Assembly (NCBI RefSeq): GCF_022496765.1
Contig: NZ_VANV01000001.1
Location: forward strand, 1-64,000
Length of the DNA: 64,000 bases
Reading direction: 5' to 3'
Source of the DNA: Acidaminobacter sp. JC074
GTDB taxonomy: Bacteria; Bacillota; Clostridia; Peptostreptococcales; Acidaminobacteraceae
Shown here: positions 1 to 7,976 of the stretch, piece by piece
Layout: every line of letters begins with the position of its first letter
Numbering within the stretch: the first letter of the stretch is position 1
Position numbers and translations under genes: made by a program
Notes under the pieces: generated by a model
What the model saw: only the letters and a program-made list of their open reading frames with translations
Told to the model about the DNA's origin: nothing
Databases searched by the model: none

Positions 1-1
1 T

Positions 2-76
2 AAACTGCATACCAAAACCATTAATTTAGACTTAGGGTTAAAATTCTACGAAATTAAGGAGGAAGAACTAGAATGA
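2..76 (+). CDS. possible 3' end of a gene entering from the left
   Basis: One plus-strand frame is open from the window edge for 24 codons and ends in TGA at 74-76. The last residues read LGLKFYEIKEEELE. The composition is protein-like, but the piece is too short to assign to a family. It could also be chance. Confidence 0.3.
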   Translation, partial: KLHTKTINLDLGLKFYEIKEEELE

Positions 77-134
77 AGTAGGTAAAAGTGAATCTAAAAT
101 ATTTCAGAGGATTCTACCTCTTATTTATGATGCG

Positions 135-172
135 AAAAAACACCTAAATTCAATGATGAATTCAGGTGTTTA
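135..172 (-). terminator. rho-independent terminator after ybaK
   Basis: On the minus strand a 13-bp imperfect stem (AACACCTGAATTC with GAATTTAGGTGTT) is followed by a T run. It lies about 45 nt past the ybaK-like stop codon and probably ends the pgeF-nitroreductase-ybaK transcript. Confidence 0.75.
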
Positions 173-214
173 CTCATAATTACATCGGAATGCAGGGAAA
201 TAGATAAAATCAAT

Positions 215-691
215 CTATTTCAACACTCCCTTTTTCACGTCACAATTTAAAATTTCAATCAAGCTGTCCGGTGACATCTCAATTTGCAACCCCTGCTTGC
301 CTGCAGAAAAAACAATTTCATCTAAATCATTTATAGAATCATCTATAACTGTCTTGTAAGCTTTTTTCATACCAAGGGGTGAACAACCACCTCTTATATA
401 ACCTGTGATTTTCATGATGTCTTTTACGTGAATCATCTCTATTTTCTTTTCACCAAAATGTTTGGCCACAAGCTTCATGTTCACACTGGCTTCAACGGGC
501 ACCATGGCCACATAGTAGTTCTTGCTAGATCCAACCATAACCAGGGTCTTATAAACCGATTCCACCGGTTTACCGACTTTTTTAGCGACAGACACCCCGT
601 CTATGTTCCCATCTTTGATGTCATATTCGATAACTTGATACTCTACTTTTTTTTGGTCTAATATGCGCATGGCATTGGTTTTCTTACTCAT
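215..691 (-). CDS. ybaK: YbaK/EbsC-family Cys-tRNA(Pro) deacylase
   Basis: The protein has 158 residues, the usual length for a single-domain YbaK/ProX-type editing protein. These hydrolyse Cys (or another misacylated residue) from tRNA-Pro in the cytoplasm. The family signature GGCSPLGMKKAYKTVID lies around residues 102-118, and the central KTLVMVG strand with the conserved Lys is at about 48-54. The start overlaps the stop of the upstream nitroreductase gene by 8 bp, so the two are probably translationally coupled. Which misacylated tRNA is cleared cannot be read from the sequence. Confidence 0.85.
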   Translation of the reverse strand: MSKKTNAMRILDQKKVEYQVIEYDIKDGNIDGVSVAKKVGKPVESVYKTLVMVGSSKNYYVAMVPVEASVNMKLVAKHFGEKKIEMIHVKDIMKITGYIRGGCSPLGMKKAYKTVIDDSINDLDEIVFSAGKQGLQIEMSPDSLIEILNCDVKKGVLK

Positions 692-1247
692 TGATCCTCA
701 CTTCCATTATTAAGTCCGACAAGTCTTTTCTTGTATTTGGTTTTTCCTTTTGTCTTATTTCATCTTCAAGTGCATTTATATCACCTGGTTTACCTAAGGC
801 GACCATGGCTATCGGTACAATATCTTCAGGTATATTTAGAAGTTCTCTAGCAAGCTTCTTTCTATAGCCCGCCATAGCATGTGTATAATAGCCTCTTGAT
901 ATCGCTTCAAGCGATAGAAAACCCCAAGCCGTACCAGCATCAAACTGGTGGTACTTGTTTTCTTTATCATTACGATCAAAAGTGGTTTTAGAGCATATTA
1001 GTATAAGAACCGGTGCATTTTTAGCCCATTTTAGGTTGCCTTCCAAAAGTAAAGACTGCATGACTTGTAAAGATTCACCTTGGCCAATTATAAAACGCCA
1101 TGGTTGTTCATTAAAGCATGAAGGCGCATATCTCGCCGCTTCTAATATAGCCATTAAATCATCCTGATCCACAGGTTCGGGACTAAAGGCTCTTGGTGAC
1201 CATCGGTCTTTGATTTCCTTTAAAATATCATAATTATATTCTCTCAT
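684..1247 (-). CDS. nitroreductase-family FMN oxidoreductase
   Basis: The protein has 187 residues, typical of the small nitroreductase fold, which works as an FMN-binding homodimer with NAD(P)H as donor. The N-terminal RWSPRAFSPEPV segment carries the FMN-phosphate-binding Arg/Ser pattern. It is followed by YAPSCFNEQPWRFI, the classic QPW motif. The C-terminal part (PIAMVALGKPGD) matches the family end region. It sits between pgeF (2 nt upstream) and ybaK (8-bp overlap) in a compact minus-strand run. The physiological substrate cannot be predicted; nitroreductase is a family label only. Confidence 0.85.
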   Translation of the reverse strand: MREYNYDILKEIKDRWSPRAFSPEPVDQDDLMAILEAARYAPSCFNEQPWRFIIGQGESLQVMQSLLLEGNLKWAKNAPVLILICSKTTFDRNDKENKYHQFDAGTAWGFLSLEAISRGYYTHAMAGYRKKLARELLNIPEDIVPIAMVALGKPGDINALEDEIRQKEKPNTRKDLSDLIMEVRINE

Positions 1248-1249
1248 AT

Positions 1250-2047
1250 CTACCTCAACATCATTAATCCGATTTGCGTCCCCCTGTCGTTGCCATGTCT
1301 TCTATGTGAAAAGAAGAGTTCTGGATGACACTTAGTACATAAATCTGTAACTTCAATATGCTTTTCATCTACACCACACATCATAAGTATCTCTTTATTT
1401 ATACCCTTTAAATCAATGTGATACCTGTCTTTTTCTTTATAATAGTCATAATAATCTTCAGAAAAATCATAGGTCATGGCATCAATGACTTCTCCTGTAA
1501 CTTCATAACACGCTTTACAAACTGCTGGTCCTATAGCTGCTTTGATGTCTTTTACATCAGAACCATCTTTCACCATTTTCTCAATCATATCCTTCACAAT
1601 ACCAGAAGCGGTTCCCCGCCAGCCAGCATGGGTCATGCCAGCAACATGTCTTTTGGGATCATAGTAGTAAATAGGAACGCAGTCTGCATAAAAGGTCACC
1701 AAAGGCAGACCTACCTTATCTGTAATCAAACCATCTACATCATGATAATCTCTCTCTATAAATATGCCCATACCATGATGAGATTCGTTCACATCTAAGA
1801 TTGTATTATGGTGATACTGGCTTGATAAAACAAGCTTTTCAATAGGCACGTCTAAACACCTTGTGAAACGTCTATAATTTTCTAATACATGATCTCTTTG
1901 GTCACCTCTTGAAAAACCTAGATTCATGGCTTCAAAGTGTCCTTCACTAACACCACCAATTCTGGTAGAGTGTACTGCAACGATTGGATCGTCTTTAAAT
2001 ATATCAAACGTTAAATAACAAACATCGTCTTTTATGTTTTTAATCAT
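1250..2047 (-). CDS. pgeF: PgeF/YfiH-family purine nucleoside phosphorylase-like enzyme (laccase-domain, peptidoglycan editing factor)
   Basis: The protein has about 265 residues and the PgeF/YfiH (DUF152) signature: HSTRIGGVSEGHFEAMNLG near the N-terminus, YADCVPI, and HAGWRGT with the metal-ligand His. The Cys/His ligands continue in GPAVCKACYEV and near the C-terminal SHRRHGNDRG. Family members have been reported both as peptidoglycan-editing factors and as zinc-dependent purine nucleoside phosphorylases; the sequence cannot choose. An ATG at 2047 is preferred over an in-frame GTG at 2056, because the GTG lies inside the ribosome-binding site AAAGGTGG, which is correctly spaced for 2047. 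It is the first gene of a three-gene run with the nitroreductase and ybaK. Confidence 0.85.
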   Translation of the reverse strand: MIKNIKDDVCYLTFDIFKDDPIVAVHSTRIGGVSEGHFEAMNLGFSRGDQRDHVLENYRRFTRCLDVPIEKLVLSSQYHHNTILDVNESHHGMGIFIERDYHDVDGLITDKVGLPLVTFYADCVPIYYYDPKRHVAGMTHAGWRGTASGIVKDMIEKMVKDGSDVKDIKAAIGPAVCKACYEVTGEVIDAMTYDFSEDYYDYYKEKDRYHIDLKGINKEILMMCGVDEKHIEVTDLCTKCHPELFFSHRRHGNDRGTQIGLMMLR

Positions 2048-2084
2048 ATGAACCACCTTTATGTCTTATAACAATATGTTATGC

Positions 2085-2090
2085 TATAAT
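2085..2090 (+). promoter_or_regulatory. -10 element of the cyclo-ligase gene
   Basis: TATAAT preceded by TG one base upstream (extended -10), 22 nt before the ATG at 2112. The -35 region is poor (TGTCTT), as often seen with extended -10 promoters. Confidence 0.4.
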
Positions 2091-2111
2091 GGCTTTGAAA
2101 GGAAGAGTAAA

Positions 2112-2666
2112 ATGAAAAAGATAATCAGAAAAGAAAGCCTGAAAAGAAGAAAATCCCTTACCAAAGATCAGGTTATAGAAAAAAGTCATACAATCAGTCA
2201 AACAATTATTGAAAAGGATATTATTAAGTCAAAGAACACATTGATTTATATGGATTTTAGAAATGAAGTCATGACAAAGGAACTGCTAGAATACACCATA
2301 GAAAAATATGGATCGGTTTTATTACCTAGAGTTGTGGGTGACGTCCTTACCATTCATGAGATATTTTCTTTAGAGGACATGATTTTATCTGAATTAGGTA
2401 TTTTAGAACCAGGCCCTGAAAACCAAGTAGCCATTCATACAATCGACTTGATATTAGCACCTGGCGTTGCTTTTGATGAAATGTGTTACAGGCTTGGATA
2501 CGGAGGTGGCTTCTACGACAGACTTCTTTCAAATAAAAGAAAAGAGGTCCCAGTGATTGCCCTTGCCTTTGAAACTCAAATCATAGACAAGGTACCAACA
2601 GAACCTCACGATTATAAAATGGATATGGTTGTTACTGAAAATAGAATCATTAAACCATCATCGTAA
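2112..2666 (+). CDS. 5-formyltetrahydrofolate cyclo-ligase
   Basis: The protein has about 184 residues, normal for MTHFS. It converts 5-formyl-THF to 5,10-methenyl-THF using ATP in the cytoplasm. The N-terminus is Lys/Arg-rich (MKKIIRKESLKRRKSL), the phosphate-binding motif LGYGGGFYDRLL is near residues 135-146, and the C-terminal EPHDYKMDMVVTE is typical. The start was moved 17 codons into the open frame because GAAAGGAAG lies 6 nt before the ATG at 2112. The 3' end overlaps the convergent YeiH-type gene by 17 bp. Confidence 0.9.
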   Translation: MKKIIRKESLKRRKSLTKDQVIEKSHTISQTIIEKDIIKSKNTLIYMDFRNEVMTKELLEYTIEKYGSVLLPRVVGDVLTIHEIFSLEDMILSELGILEPGPENQVAIHTIDLILAPGVAFDEMCYRLGYGGGFYDRLLSNKRKEVPVIALAFETQIIDKVPTEPHDYKMDMVVTENRIIKPSS

Positions 2667-3621
2667 TTGCTGCAAATCCAAATGTAGATAAAACAACAAA
2701 TAACACCAAACCAATAACAAAGGCCTTAGCGCCTTTTTTTGCTACCTGTTTAAAGTTAACAGAAAGACCCATAGCTGTCATGGCCATTAGAATTAAGAAA
2801 GAAGAAGACTTAGCTAAAAAGCCTGTAAGGGCCTCAGGTAATATGCCTAATGAGTTAATAATGCCTGCTATGATAAAGTACAATACATACATTGGAAACT
2901 TGGCTCTTTTGGATTCACTGCTACCATTAAAGTGATAACTAAGAAATAAAGAAACTGGTACCAACATCAAAACTCTTGTCATCTTAACAAAAGTACCGAT
3001 TTCCCCTGCTACATCGCCTCTAGCAAATGCTGCCGCTAGGGCGTGTGCCACGCCATGTAATGTAAGTCCTGACCAAATACCATAGGTTGCATCTGACATA
3101 GGCGCTTTAGAAATGGCCGTATAAGCAATAACCCCAATTGCACCTAATACACTCACAATAGATACTGCAACAACTGCATCGTCATCATCTGCTCCTATAA
3201 CTGGCGCTAAGGCCACAACTGCAGATGCACCACAAATACAAGAACCCACACCTAGAAGTGTACCTAGTTTTTTATTCAAACCAAATTTCTTTGAAACATA
3301 CATAAATGTAAACAAAGTGGCTGGCACAAATATGGCTACTAGTAATAGTATATTAGGCCCTAAATCCAGTACTGCTGTCATATTTAGCTTAAAGCCAAGT
3401 AATACAATACCTACCTTTAAAAGTTTCTTTAATGAAAACTTGATACCTTCAGCCAAAACAATCTGAGTCCCGACGGTGTTGTTATAAATCATACCAATAA
3501 TAATGGCAATGGTTAAGGTTTCTAGTGCAAAATAAGGTTTAATCAGACCTTGTAGCCACATAGAAACAATGGCTATTAAAACGACAAATAATATGCCCGG
3601 TAATAACTTTTTTACTTTCAT
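2650..3621 (-). CDS. YeiH/UPF0324-family integral membrane protein (putative sulfate or anion exporter)
   Basis: The protein has 323 residues and about ten hydrophobic segments over nearly its whole length. The family hallmark GSCICGASAVVALAPVIGA lies around residues 126-144, followed by an acidic DDDD stretch before the next membrane helix. Family members are annotated as putative sulfate exporters, but transport function is weakly established. A good GGAGG site precedes the start. It is transcribed divergently from the 96-residue protein at 3707. Confidence 0.8.
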   Translation of the reverse strand: MKVKKLLPGILFVVLIAIVSMWLQGLIKPYFALETLTIAIIIGMIYNNTVGTQIVLAEGIKFSLKKLLKVGIVLLGFKLNMTAVLDLGPNILLLVAIFVPATLFTFMYVSKKFGLNKKLGTLLGVGSCICGASAVVALAPVIGADDDDAVVAVSIVSVLGAIGVIAYTAISKAPMSDATYGIWSGLTLHGVAHALAAAFARGDVAGEIGTFVKMTRVLMLVPVSLFLSYHFNGSSESKRAKFPMYVLYFIIAGIINSLGILPEALTGFLAKSSSFLILMAMTAMGLSVNFKQVAKKGAKAFVIGLVLFVVLSTFGFAAITMMV

Positions 3622-3661
3622 AATTCCTCCATCTATACCGCTTTAGTATAACAGATTCATT

Positions 3662-3689
3662 TTGACAAAACCACATATTCTGCTACAAT
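3662..3689 (+). promoter_or_regulatory. promoter of the 96-residue protein gene
   Basis: TTGACA at 3662-3667 and TACAAT at 3684-3689 are separated by 16 nt. The predicted transcription start, about seven bases further, falls at the ribosome-binding site GGAGG (3696-3700), so the mRNA would have almost no leader before the SD. Confidence 0.6.
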
Positions 3690-3706
3690 ATTTTTGGAGG
3701 TATTTT

Positions 3707-3997
3707 ATGAGTCAAAGTATGTTTATTAAATCAATTGAAATTGACGATCAAGAAAGAATCATCGTCAGTGTACAAGAACAATTTCAAGCGTATCTTAAAG
3801 AAGATATGATCAAAACCATGTTGAAGGATCAGGCTAAAAACGCCCTTGGAGAGGATTTTATACAGTTAGAGGTTTCACCATCTACTTTTAGAATTACTGT
3901 CAAAGAAGGTAAAGCTGAAGATGGTAAAAGAGTTGTTATGGAAGAAATCAATAAGAATATAGAAATGGCATTAACATTTCTAAACAACATGAAGTAG
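3707..3997 (+). CDS. small conserved-looking hypothetical protein
   Basis: The protein has 96 residues, soluble and highly charged, with no signal peptide or membrane segment; the family is not recognised. The ATG at 3707 was chosen over an upstream in-frame ATG because GGAGG ends 6 nt before it and the upstream part would lie inside the promoter. The pattern suggests an alpha/beta fold: SIEIDDQERIIVSV strand, a Lys-rich helix, an FRITVKEG strand, and a C-terminal helix NIEMALTFLNNMK. It is a monocistronic unit with its own promoter and terminator, so it is very likely expressed. Confidence 0.7.
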   Translation: MSQSMFIKSIEIDDQERIIVSVQEQFQAYLKEDMIKTMLKDQAKNALGEDFIQLEVSPSTFRITVKEGKAEDGKRVVMEEINKNIEMALTFLNNMK

Positions 3998-4018
3998 AGC
4001 CAAAAGCTCTACTTTTTA
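3994..4018 (+). terminator. rho-independent terminator
   Basis: GTAGAGC-CAAAA-GCTCTAC followed by TTTTT. The stop codon of the upstream gene lies within the first arm. Confidence 0.85.
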
Positions 4019-4798
4019 AATAAACATGCCTATTGATGATTCTGTTTCATTGATAAACTCATAGCCTAATGTCCCGTAAAAAGACACTGCTCTCTTATTA
4101 GCAGACCATACTTCTAATCTTACATCTAAGCAGCCTTGATCGATTAAGTAGTTATGGGCAAAATTCATCAGCCTACTAGCAAGACCTTTCTTCCTAAAAT
4201 CACTTGAAACAAACAAATCTTCAATCCACCACTGATTGTCTTCTTTTAGAAGTAAAACATTAGCGATTAATACATCCTTGTCATAAAGGCCAAAGGACTT
4301 TAGCTGATTTTTTCTTTGAAGCTTTCTAATCTTCTCCAGGGAGTATGGTACAGATACAAATATCCTACTATGCTCTTTTATAAAATGTAAAATATCATTA
4401 TCGCTTTTTAAGTTATCACATACAATCTCACGATCGTCCATTTGAAGCTTATCTTCTAAGTATTTTCTTAATACCCACATGCCTTCATCATGTTTGAATG
4501 CTTTTACTTTTTCATAAAATAATATACTTTCCATATCATGCGAAAGGCAGCAGTTATAGATTCTTGCATCATGGTCTGGATAGTCTAGACGCTTTAACTT
4601 AGCCATCTTTATAAATGATTCTACAAGAAATAACTTTACAGATTCTTCTTGAGCTTTTGTATGGATATAGTAGTTGATTCTTTTTCTATCATATAGTCTA
4701 GACGCTTCAAACTCCCTAATGATACCCTCGCCAATAATCTCACCTATATCATTTTCAACAAGATATTTGTCTCCATCTTCTTGATGCTTTAAATTCAT
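4016..4798 (-). CDS. GNAT-family N-acetyltransferase with an N-terminal extension
   Basis: The protein has about 260 residues. The C-terminal half (about 150-255) is a GNAT fold: the acetyl-CoA loop FRKKGLASRLM and the C-terminal ANKRAVSFYGTLGYEF are clear. The first 140 residues contain weaker GNAT-like strand/helix order, including ESILFYEKVKAFKHDEGMW, suggesting a degenerate tandem GNAT. The start at 4798 is preferred over 4828 because TAAGGAGAT lies directly before it and it removes an overlap with the RNHCP gene. It is the second gene of a two-gene run; the substrate is unknown. Confidence 0.75.
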   Translation of the reverse strand: MNLKHQEDGDKYLVENDIGEIIGEGIIREFEASRLYDRKRINYYIHTKAQEESVKLFLVESFIKMAKLKRLDYPDHDARIYNCCLSHDMESILFYEKVKAFKHDEGMWVLRKYLEDKLQMDDREIVCDNLKSDNDILHFIKEHSRIFVSVPYSLEKIRKLQRKNQLKSFGLYDKDVLIANVLLLKEDNQWWIEDLFVSSDFRKKGLASRLMNFAHNYLIDQGCLDVRLEVWSANKRAVSFYGTLGYEFINETESSIGMFI

Positions 4799-4806
4799 AT
4801 ATCTCC

Positions 4807-5109
4807 TTATATAACTTCTAGTGAACAAATTAGATCAAAATTATCACTTGATTCATCAATAATGTTCCACTGTTTATGGCCGCAGTCTTCACAAATATGA
4901 AGTATCTGTATACCTTTTTTCGTATGGATTCTTTGCCCACTAGGTTTCATCAACCCCATACAGCTACTTCTTCTGTCACCTGGTACAATATCTAAATGTT
5001 TGGAATACAGACACCTATGACAATGATTCTTATAAGACTGATTTTTTACTGCCTCTACTAAAGCAAGGCAGTTTTCACATACAAATGTTTTGTTTTCTTT
5101 TTTCTTCAT
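4807..5109 (-). CDS. RNHCP-domain zinc-ribbon-like protein
   Basis: The protein has about 100 residues with three Cys/His clusters: FVCENCLALV, KNHCHRCLYSKHLDIVPGDR and HICEDCGHKQW. This matches the small RNHCP family, whose name motif reads NHCHRC here; its function is unknown. The start at 5109 follows a GGGGGAAG ribosome-binding site; an in-frame ATG at 5121 lacks one. The stop overlaps the ribosome-binding site of the GNAT gene, so the pair is probably cotranscribed. The four or more Cys pairs suggest metal binding. Confidence 0.75.
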   Translation of the reverse strand: MKKKENKTFVCENCLALVEAVKNQSYKNHCHRCLYSKHLDIVPGDRRSSCMGLMKPSGQRIHTKKGIQILHICEDCGHKQWNIIDESSDNFDLICSLEVI

Positions 5110-5359
5110 GACTTCCCCCATTTCTTGATTACGATTGTTATCAAGAAACTGGGTTCCGTTTATTCTTTTATTCAGGCTTTAATAGACATTGACCGATTCA
5201 CCGATTCTATTTCAAGACACGATTACTTCTACTTCCAACTTCCATGCTTTTGCATATCCGAACCACTACTGGCTTTTAAACCAGTCACTGTAGTGCGGCC
5301 GGCGCCACACTCCACTAGTAGGTGTATTCTATTATCACTGACATTGGCGTCGTCCCCAA

Positions 5360-5389
5360 CTAAGCCATGAAGTACATTCTTTTAATCAT
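5360..5389 (-). CDS. 9-residue ORF with consensus ribosome-binding site
   Basis: ATG at 5389 encodes MIKRMYFMA then TAG. AGGAGGTG (5394-5401) sits at ideal spacing and is one of the best SD matches in the window. It lies 250 nt upstream of the RNHCP gene on the same strand. It could be a leader peptide or the relic of a longer gene broken by a frameshift. Confidence 0.35.
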   Translation of the reverse strand: MIKRMYFMA

Positions 5390-5475
5390 TTTGCACCTCC
5401 TGATTCATTCTAACATTTCAAGTCATTGCAGGTATATATCAGAAACACTTTTAAGAGACTTGACCATCCACAGCA

Positions 5476-5506
5476 AAGAAAAAGCCTGTTTATCATTCAA
5501 ACAGGC
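5476..5506 (-). terminator. rho-independent terminator
   Basis: GCCTGTTT and AAACAGGC arms with a 7-nt loop, followed on the minus strand by TTTTTCTTT. It ends the gene whose stop is at 5531. Confidence 0.8.
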
Positions 5507-5530
5507 GCAAGTATTTGTATTAGTTTGCTA

Positions 5531-6505
5531 CTACTCTTTCTTTAAAACGTAATAACTTGGCTTTTGATCTCTATAAACATAATCACCGCTTTTCCATTCA
5601 TAGAACATATATGTAGCACCGTTAATTTCCTTTATGGTGTAAGCAGAAGCCGTAAGATCACCGTGATGCATGACGAAACCTTTTGTCCAAGTACGAAAGT
5701 CTTTGTCAAACTCACCGCCTTCTAGGAATACTAACTCCTTCAAATATAAGTCGCCGCCCCAAAACTTTTTCTCTGGTTGAAATTGATCAAAATCATCAAC
5801 AAAGTCAACACTCTTCCAAGTACCAATTACTTCATCATCATTCTCAAATGGCAAATCAATATCATCTGTATTCACTCGTATCAAAGAACTCGCATTTTCT
5901 GCTAACGCTTCATTTGCACCTTGTACAAAATCATTCATATTATCACGCATAACATAAAGAGCAAATACAACATCTTTATCAAGAAACATCCGAATGTTTA
6001 AATCAGATCTCTGATAGTAATCGTAATTTTTACCATCTATCTGATCATAATAAACACCATCTATATAGCCATTTGATGTACCAGTCCTTATTTCATTTGG
6101 ATTGCCTAATAACTCTAAAACTTCATCTTTAGTCATACCAACCTTTATACCAGACTCACACTCATAAAAATCATCATAAAATCTTAGTTCGATTATTTGA
6201 TCGTCAATCATCCAAATATTAAAGTCATCTGAGTAAACCATAATATAATGACCACTTAAATTACTTTCTACATATGTTTCATCTTCCCATATATATGATT
6301 CTGGTTCACCATACAAACTAATAATATCCTGTCTTGTTGATGTCTCAATATCAATTTGATCAATTTTATCTAGGACTGTTTCATTACTAACAAACTCACC
6401 AATAAAAGTAGGTGAAGAAGTCGCAAAAATCCTTTCCATATTGAAACCCATATACGCAAGACCAATTATTAGTATTACAATAATTCCTATCATTATCTTT
6501 TTCAT
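5531..6505 (-). CDS. membrane-anchored protein with BamE-like repeats and a GTWKSVD module
   Basis: The protein has 324 residues. Residues 1-25 form one membrane segment or uncleaved signal. Two segments (RQDIISLYGEPESY near 58 and VGMTKDEVLELLGNPNEI near 122) resemble the SmpA/BamE-type repeat found in exported proteins. Residues about 220-324 form a compact module beginning VIGTWKSVDFVDDF and ending DQKPSYYVLKKE. The same module occurs twice in the protein at 12018. It lies 59 nt downstream of the histidine kinase gene with a good GGAGG site, so it may be cotranscribed with the two-component genes. It probably acts outside the membrane; the function is unknown. Confidence 0.7.
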   Translation of the reverse strand: MKKIMIGIIVILIIGLAYMGFNMERIFATSSPTFIGEFVSNETVLDKIDQIDIETSTRQDIISLYGEPESYIWEDETYVESNLSGHYIMVYSDDFNIWMIDDQIIELRFYDDFYECESGIKVGMTKDEVLELLGNPNEIRTGTSNGYIDGVYYDQIDGKNYDYYQRSDLNIRMFLDKDVVFALYVMRDNMNDFVQGANEALAENASSLIRVNTDDIDLPFENDDEVIGTWKSVDFVDDFDQFQPEKKFWGGDLYLKELVFLEGGEFDKDFRTWTKGFVMHHGDLTASAYTIKEINGATYMFYEWKSGDYVYRDQKPSYYVLKKE

Positions 6506-6564
6506 ATTGTATCCTCCCTATAGATAAGATAGCATTTAGATATCTAGTAATCTTCGAATAGTTG

Positions 6565-7968
6565 TCAAGAACTTGTAAAATTAAAACTAACTTCTACTCT
6601 GGTGCCTTTATCAAGCTCGCTTTTCACATTCAGTTTTGCATGCATCAAGCTTGCTGCTTGCTTGCATATACTAAGTCCAAGACCAAAACTATTCTCTTGT
6701 CTCTTTCGTGATTTGTCTACCATATAAAAAGCTTCTGTGATGTGGTCTAACTCATCACTTGGAATACCACGACCATTGTCCTCAACATAAACTACAAGTG
6801 TGTCTTGAAACTTTGAAGCGCCCAAACTTATTTGACCAGTTTGCCCAGATGCCTTTATAGCATTATCCACTAAGTTTAAGAAAAGCATCTTGAAGAGCTC
6901 TTTATCAACCTGCAAATTAACTGGTTTGCAATAGAGCTTAAAGTCAATTGATTTTCCATATTGTCTCATTTTAGATATCGCGATTACGTCTTCTAACAAA
7001 TATTGAAGATTTTCTTTTTCTGTAGGCAAGTCATGGTCTTTTAATAAGATTATTTCATTAAGCTTTTGTGATAATTGCGACAGTCTATGACCCTCTTCAT
7101 AAATATGATAGAGTCCTTTATCAAAAGTCTTTTTGTCATACTTAAGTTTCCTTAATGTGTCGGAATAGCCAATAATGGATGTCAAAGGCGTTTTTAGCTC
7201 ATGGGTGAAATTATCAATAAATCGTTGCTTACTTTCTGATTCAAGTTTCAATTGATAAATGTTCGAATCAATTTTATCTGCCATTTTATCGATGTGATTC
7301 GCTATTAACCCTATGTCATCATCTTTATTGAGGTTTATCCTTGCACCATAATTACCTTCTTCAATGTCAGTCGTTACAGAGATTATCTTCTTAATATCAC
7401 CAGTAACCAACTTTGAAAACACATAAGATGCTGCAAACATGACCATTAACATGACAAATGATAAACCTATAAAGAAGTAATATTGGTTTCTTCTAGAATC
7501 AATTATATAAGTAATATCTTTTATGAGTGATATGTAATAACTATTATCATCGATAACCATAAAATCAGTAAAAAAGATCATGTATCTGTTATCAATTTTT
7601 CTCAAGAAGTAATTCTTGCCATGCCTTCTTGCATAATCTAAATCTTCCCTTTCAATCATCCACGATTTCTTATGGGTAGCCATAAGTAAATCCTCTTCAT
7701 CATGAAGTTCAATATCAAGACTACTCCTTGTTGTCGTCATCAGATAATCACTAATAAAGTTTATCCTGTCAAAGTCTCCCGAAATATTAGATACTACTAA
7801 CAAATGATTGATTGTAAACTTTAAACTTGATCCATACGATTTTAAGTCTTCTACTTCAGTCGAAATCATATCTTTGTGAACATTTTCAATAATAATAGCA
7901 CCAGAAAAAACCAGGATTAGAAAACACATGGCCAAAAAGAAGATAAATATTTTATTGCCTAGACTCAT
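6565..7968 (-). CDS. sensor histidine kinase (HAMP-HisKA-HATPase)
   Basis: The protein has 467 residues. TM1 is at about 7-28, an extracytoplasmic sensor at about 29-155, TM2 at about 158-180 and a HAMP linker after it. The HisKA box FIDNFTHELKTPLTSIIGY carries the phospho-acceptor His near residue 257. The ATPase domain shows the N box (NLVDNAIKASG), G1 (VEDNGRGIP) and G2 (FGLGLSICKQ), so the kinase looks intact. The start lies 8 nt after the response-regulator stop, using an SD that overlaps that stop. The sensor region is not recognised; the neighbours suggest envelope sensing, by inference only. Confidence 0.92.
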   Translation of the reverse strand: MSLGNKIFIFFLAMCFLILVFSGAIIIENVHKDMISTEVEDLKSYGSSLKFTINHLLVVSNISGDFDRINFISDYLMTTTRSSLDIELHDEEDLLMATHKKSWMIEREDLDYARRHGKNYFLRKIDNRYMIFFTDFMVIDDNSYYISLIKDITYIIDSRRNQYYFFIGLSFVMLMVMFAASYVFSKLVTGDIKKIISVTTDIEEGNYGARINLNKDDDIGLIANHIDKMADKIDSNIYQLKLESESKQRFIDNFTHELKTPLTSIIGYSDTLRKLKYDKKTFDKGLYHIYEEGHRLSQLSQKLNEIILLKDHDLPTEKENLQYLLEDVIAISKMRQYGKSIDFKLYCKPVNLQVDKELFKMLFLNLVDNAIKASGQTGQISLGASKFQDTLVVYVEDNGRGIPSDELDHITEAFYMVDKSRKRQENSFGLGLSICKQAASLMHAKLNVKSELDKGTRVEVSFNFTSS

Positions 7969-7976
7969 AATTAATC

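Larger units (their letters stand above)
5110..5530 (-). other. gene-poor stretch with a tiny ORF and hairpins
   Basis: This 420-bp stretch holds the terminator at 5476-5506, a 9-codon ORF at 5360-5389 and a locally GC-rich patch around 5285-5320, unlike its AT-rich neighbours. On the minus strand the patch can form AGTGTGGC-GCCG-GCCGCACT and ACTGGT-TTAAAA-GCCAGT hairpins. A 50-codon open frame lies at 5229-5381 (see findings). Plus-strand frames here have no ribosome-binding sites and look non-coding. It could be the leader of the RNHCP-GNAT run. Confidence 0.45.

Noticed and set aside
5230..5410. Known riboswitch class upstream of the RNHCP gene
   Set aside because: Hairpins are present, but no consensus core of TPP, cobalamin, THF, c-di-GMP, guanidine or fluoride riboswitches could be matched by eye.
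5125..5552. Two plus-strand ORFs in the gene-poor stretch
   Set aside because: No SD and no protein-like composition; they run through a minus-strand terminator and into the end of the gene at 5531.
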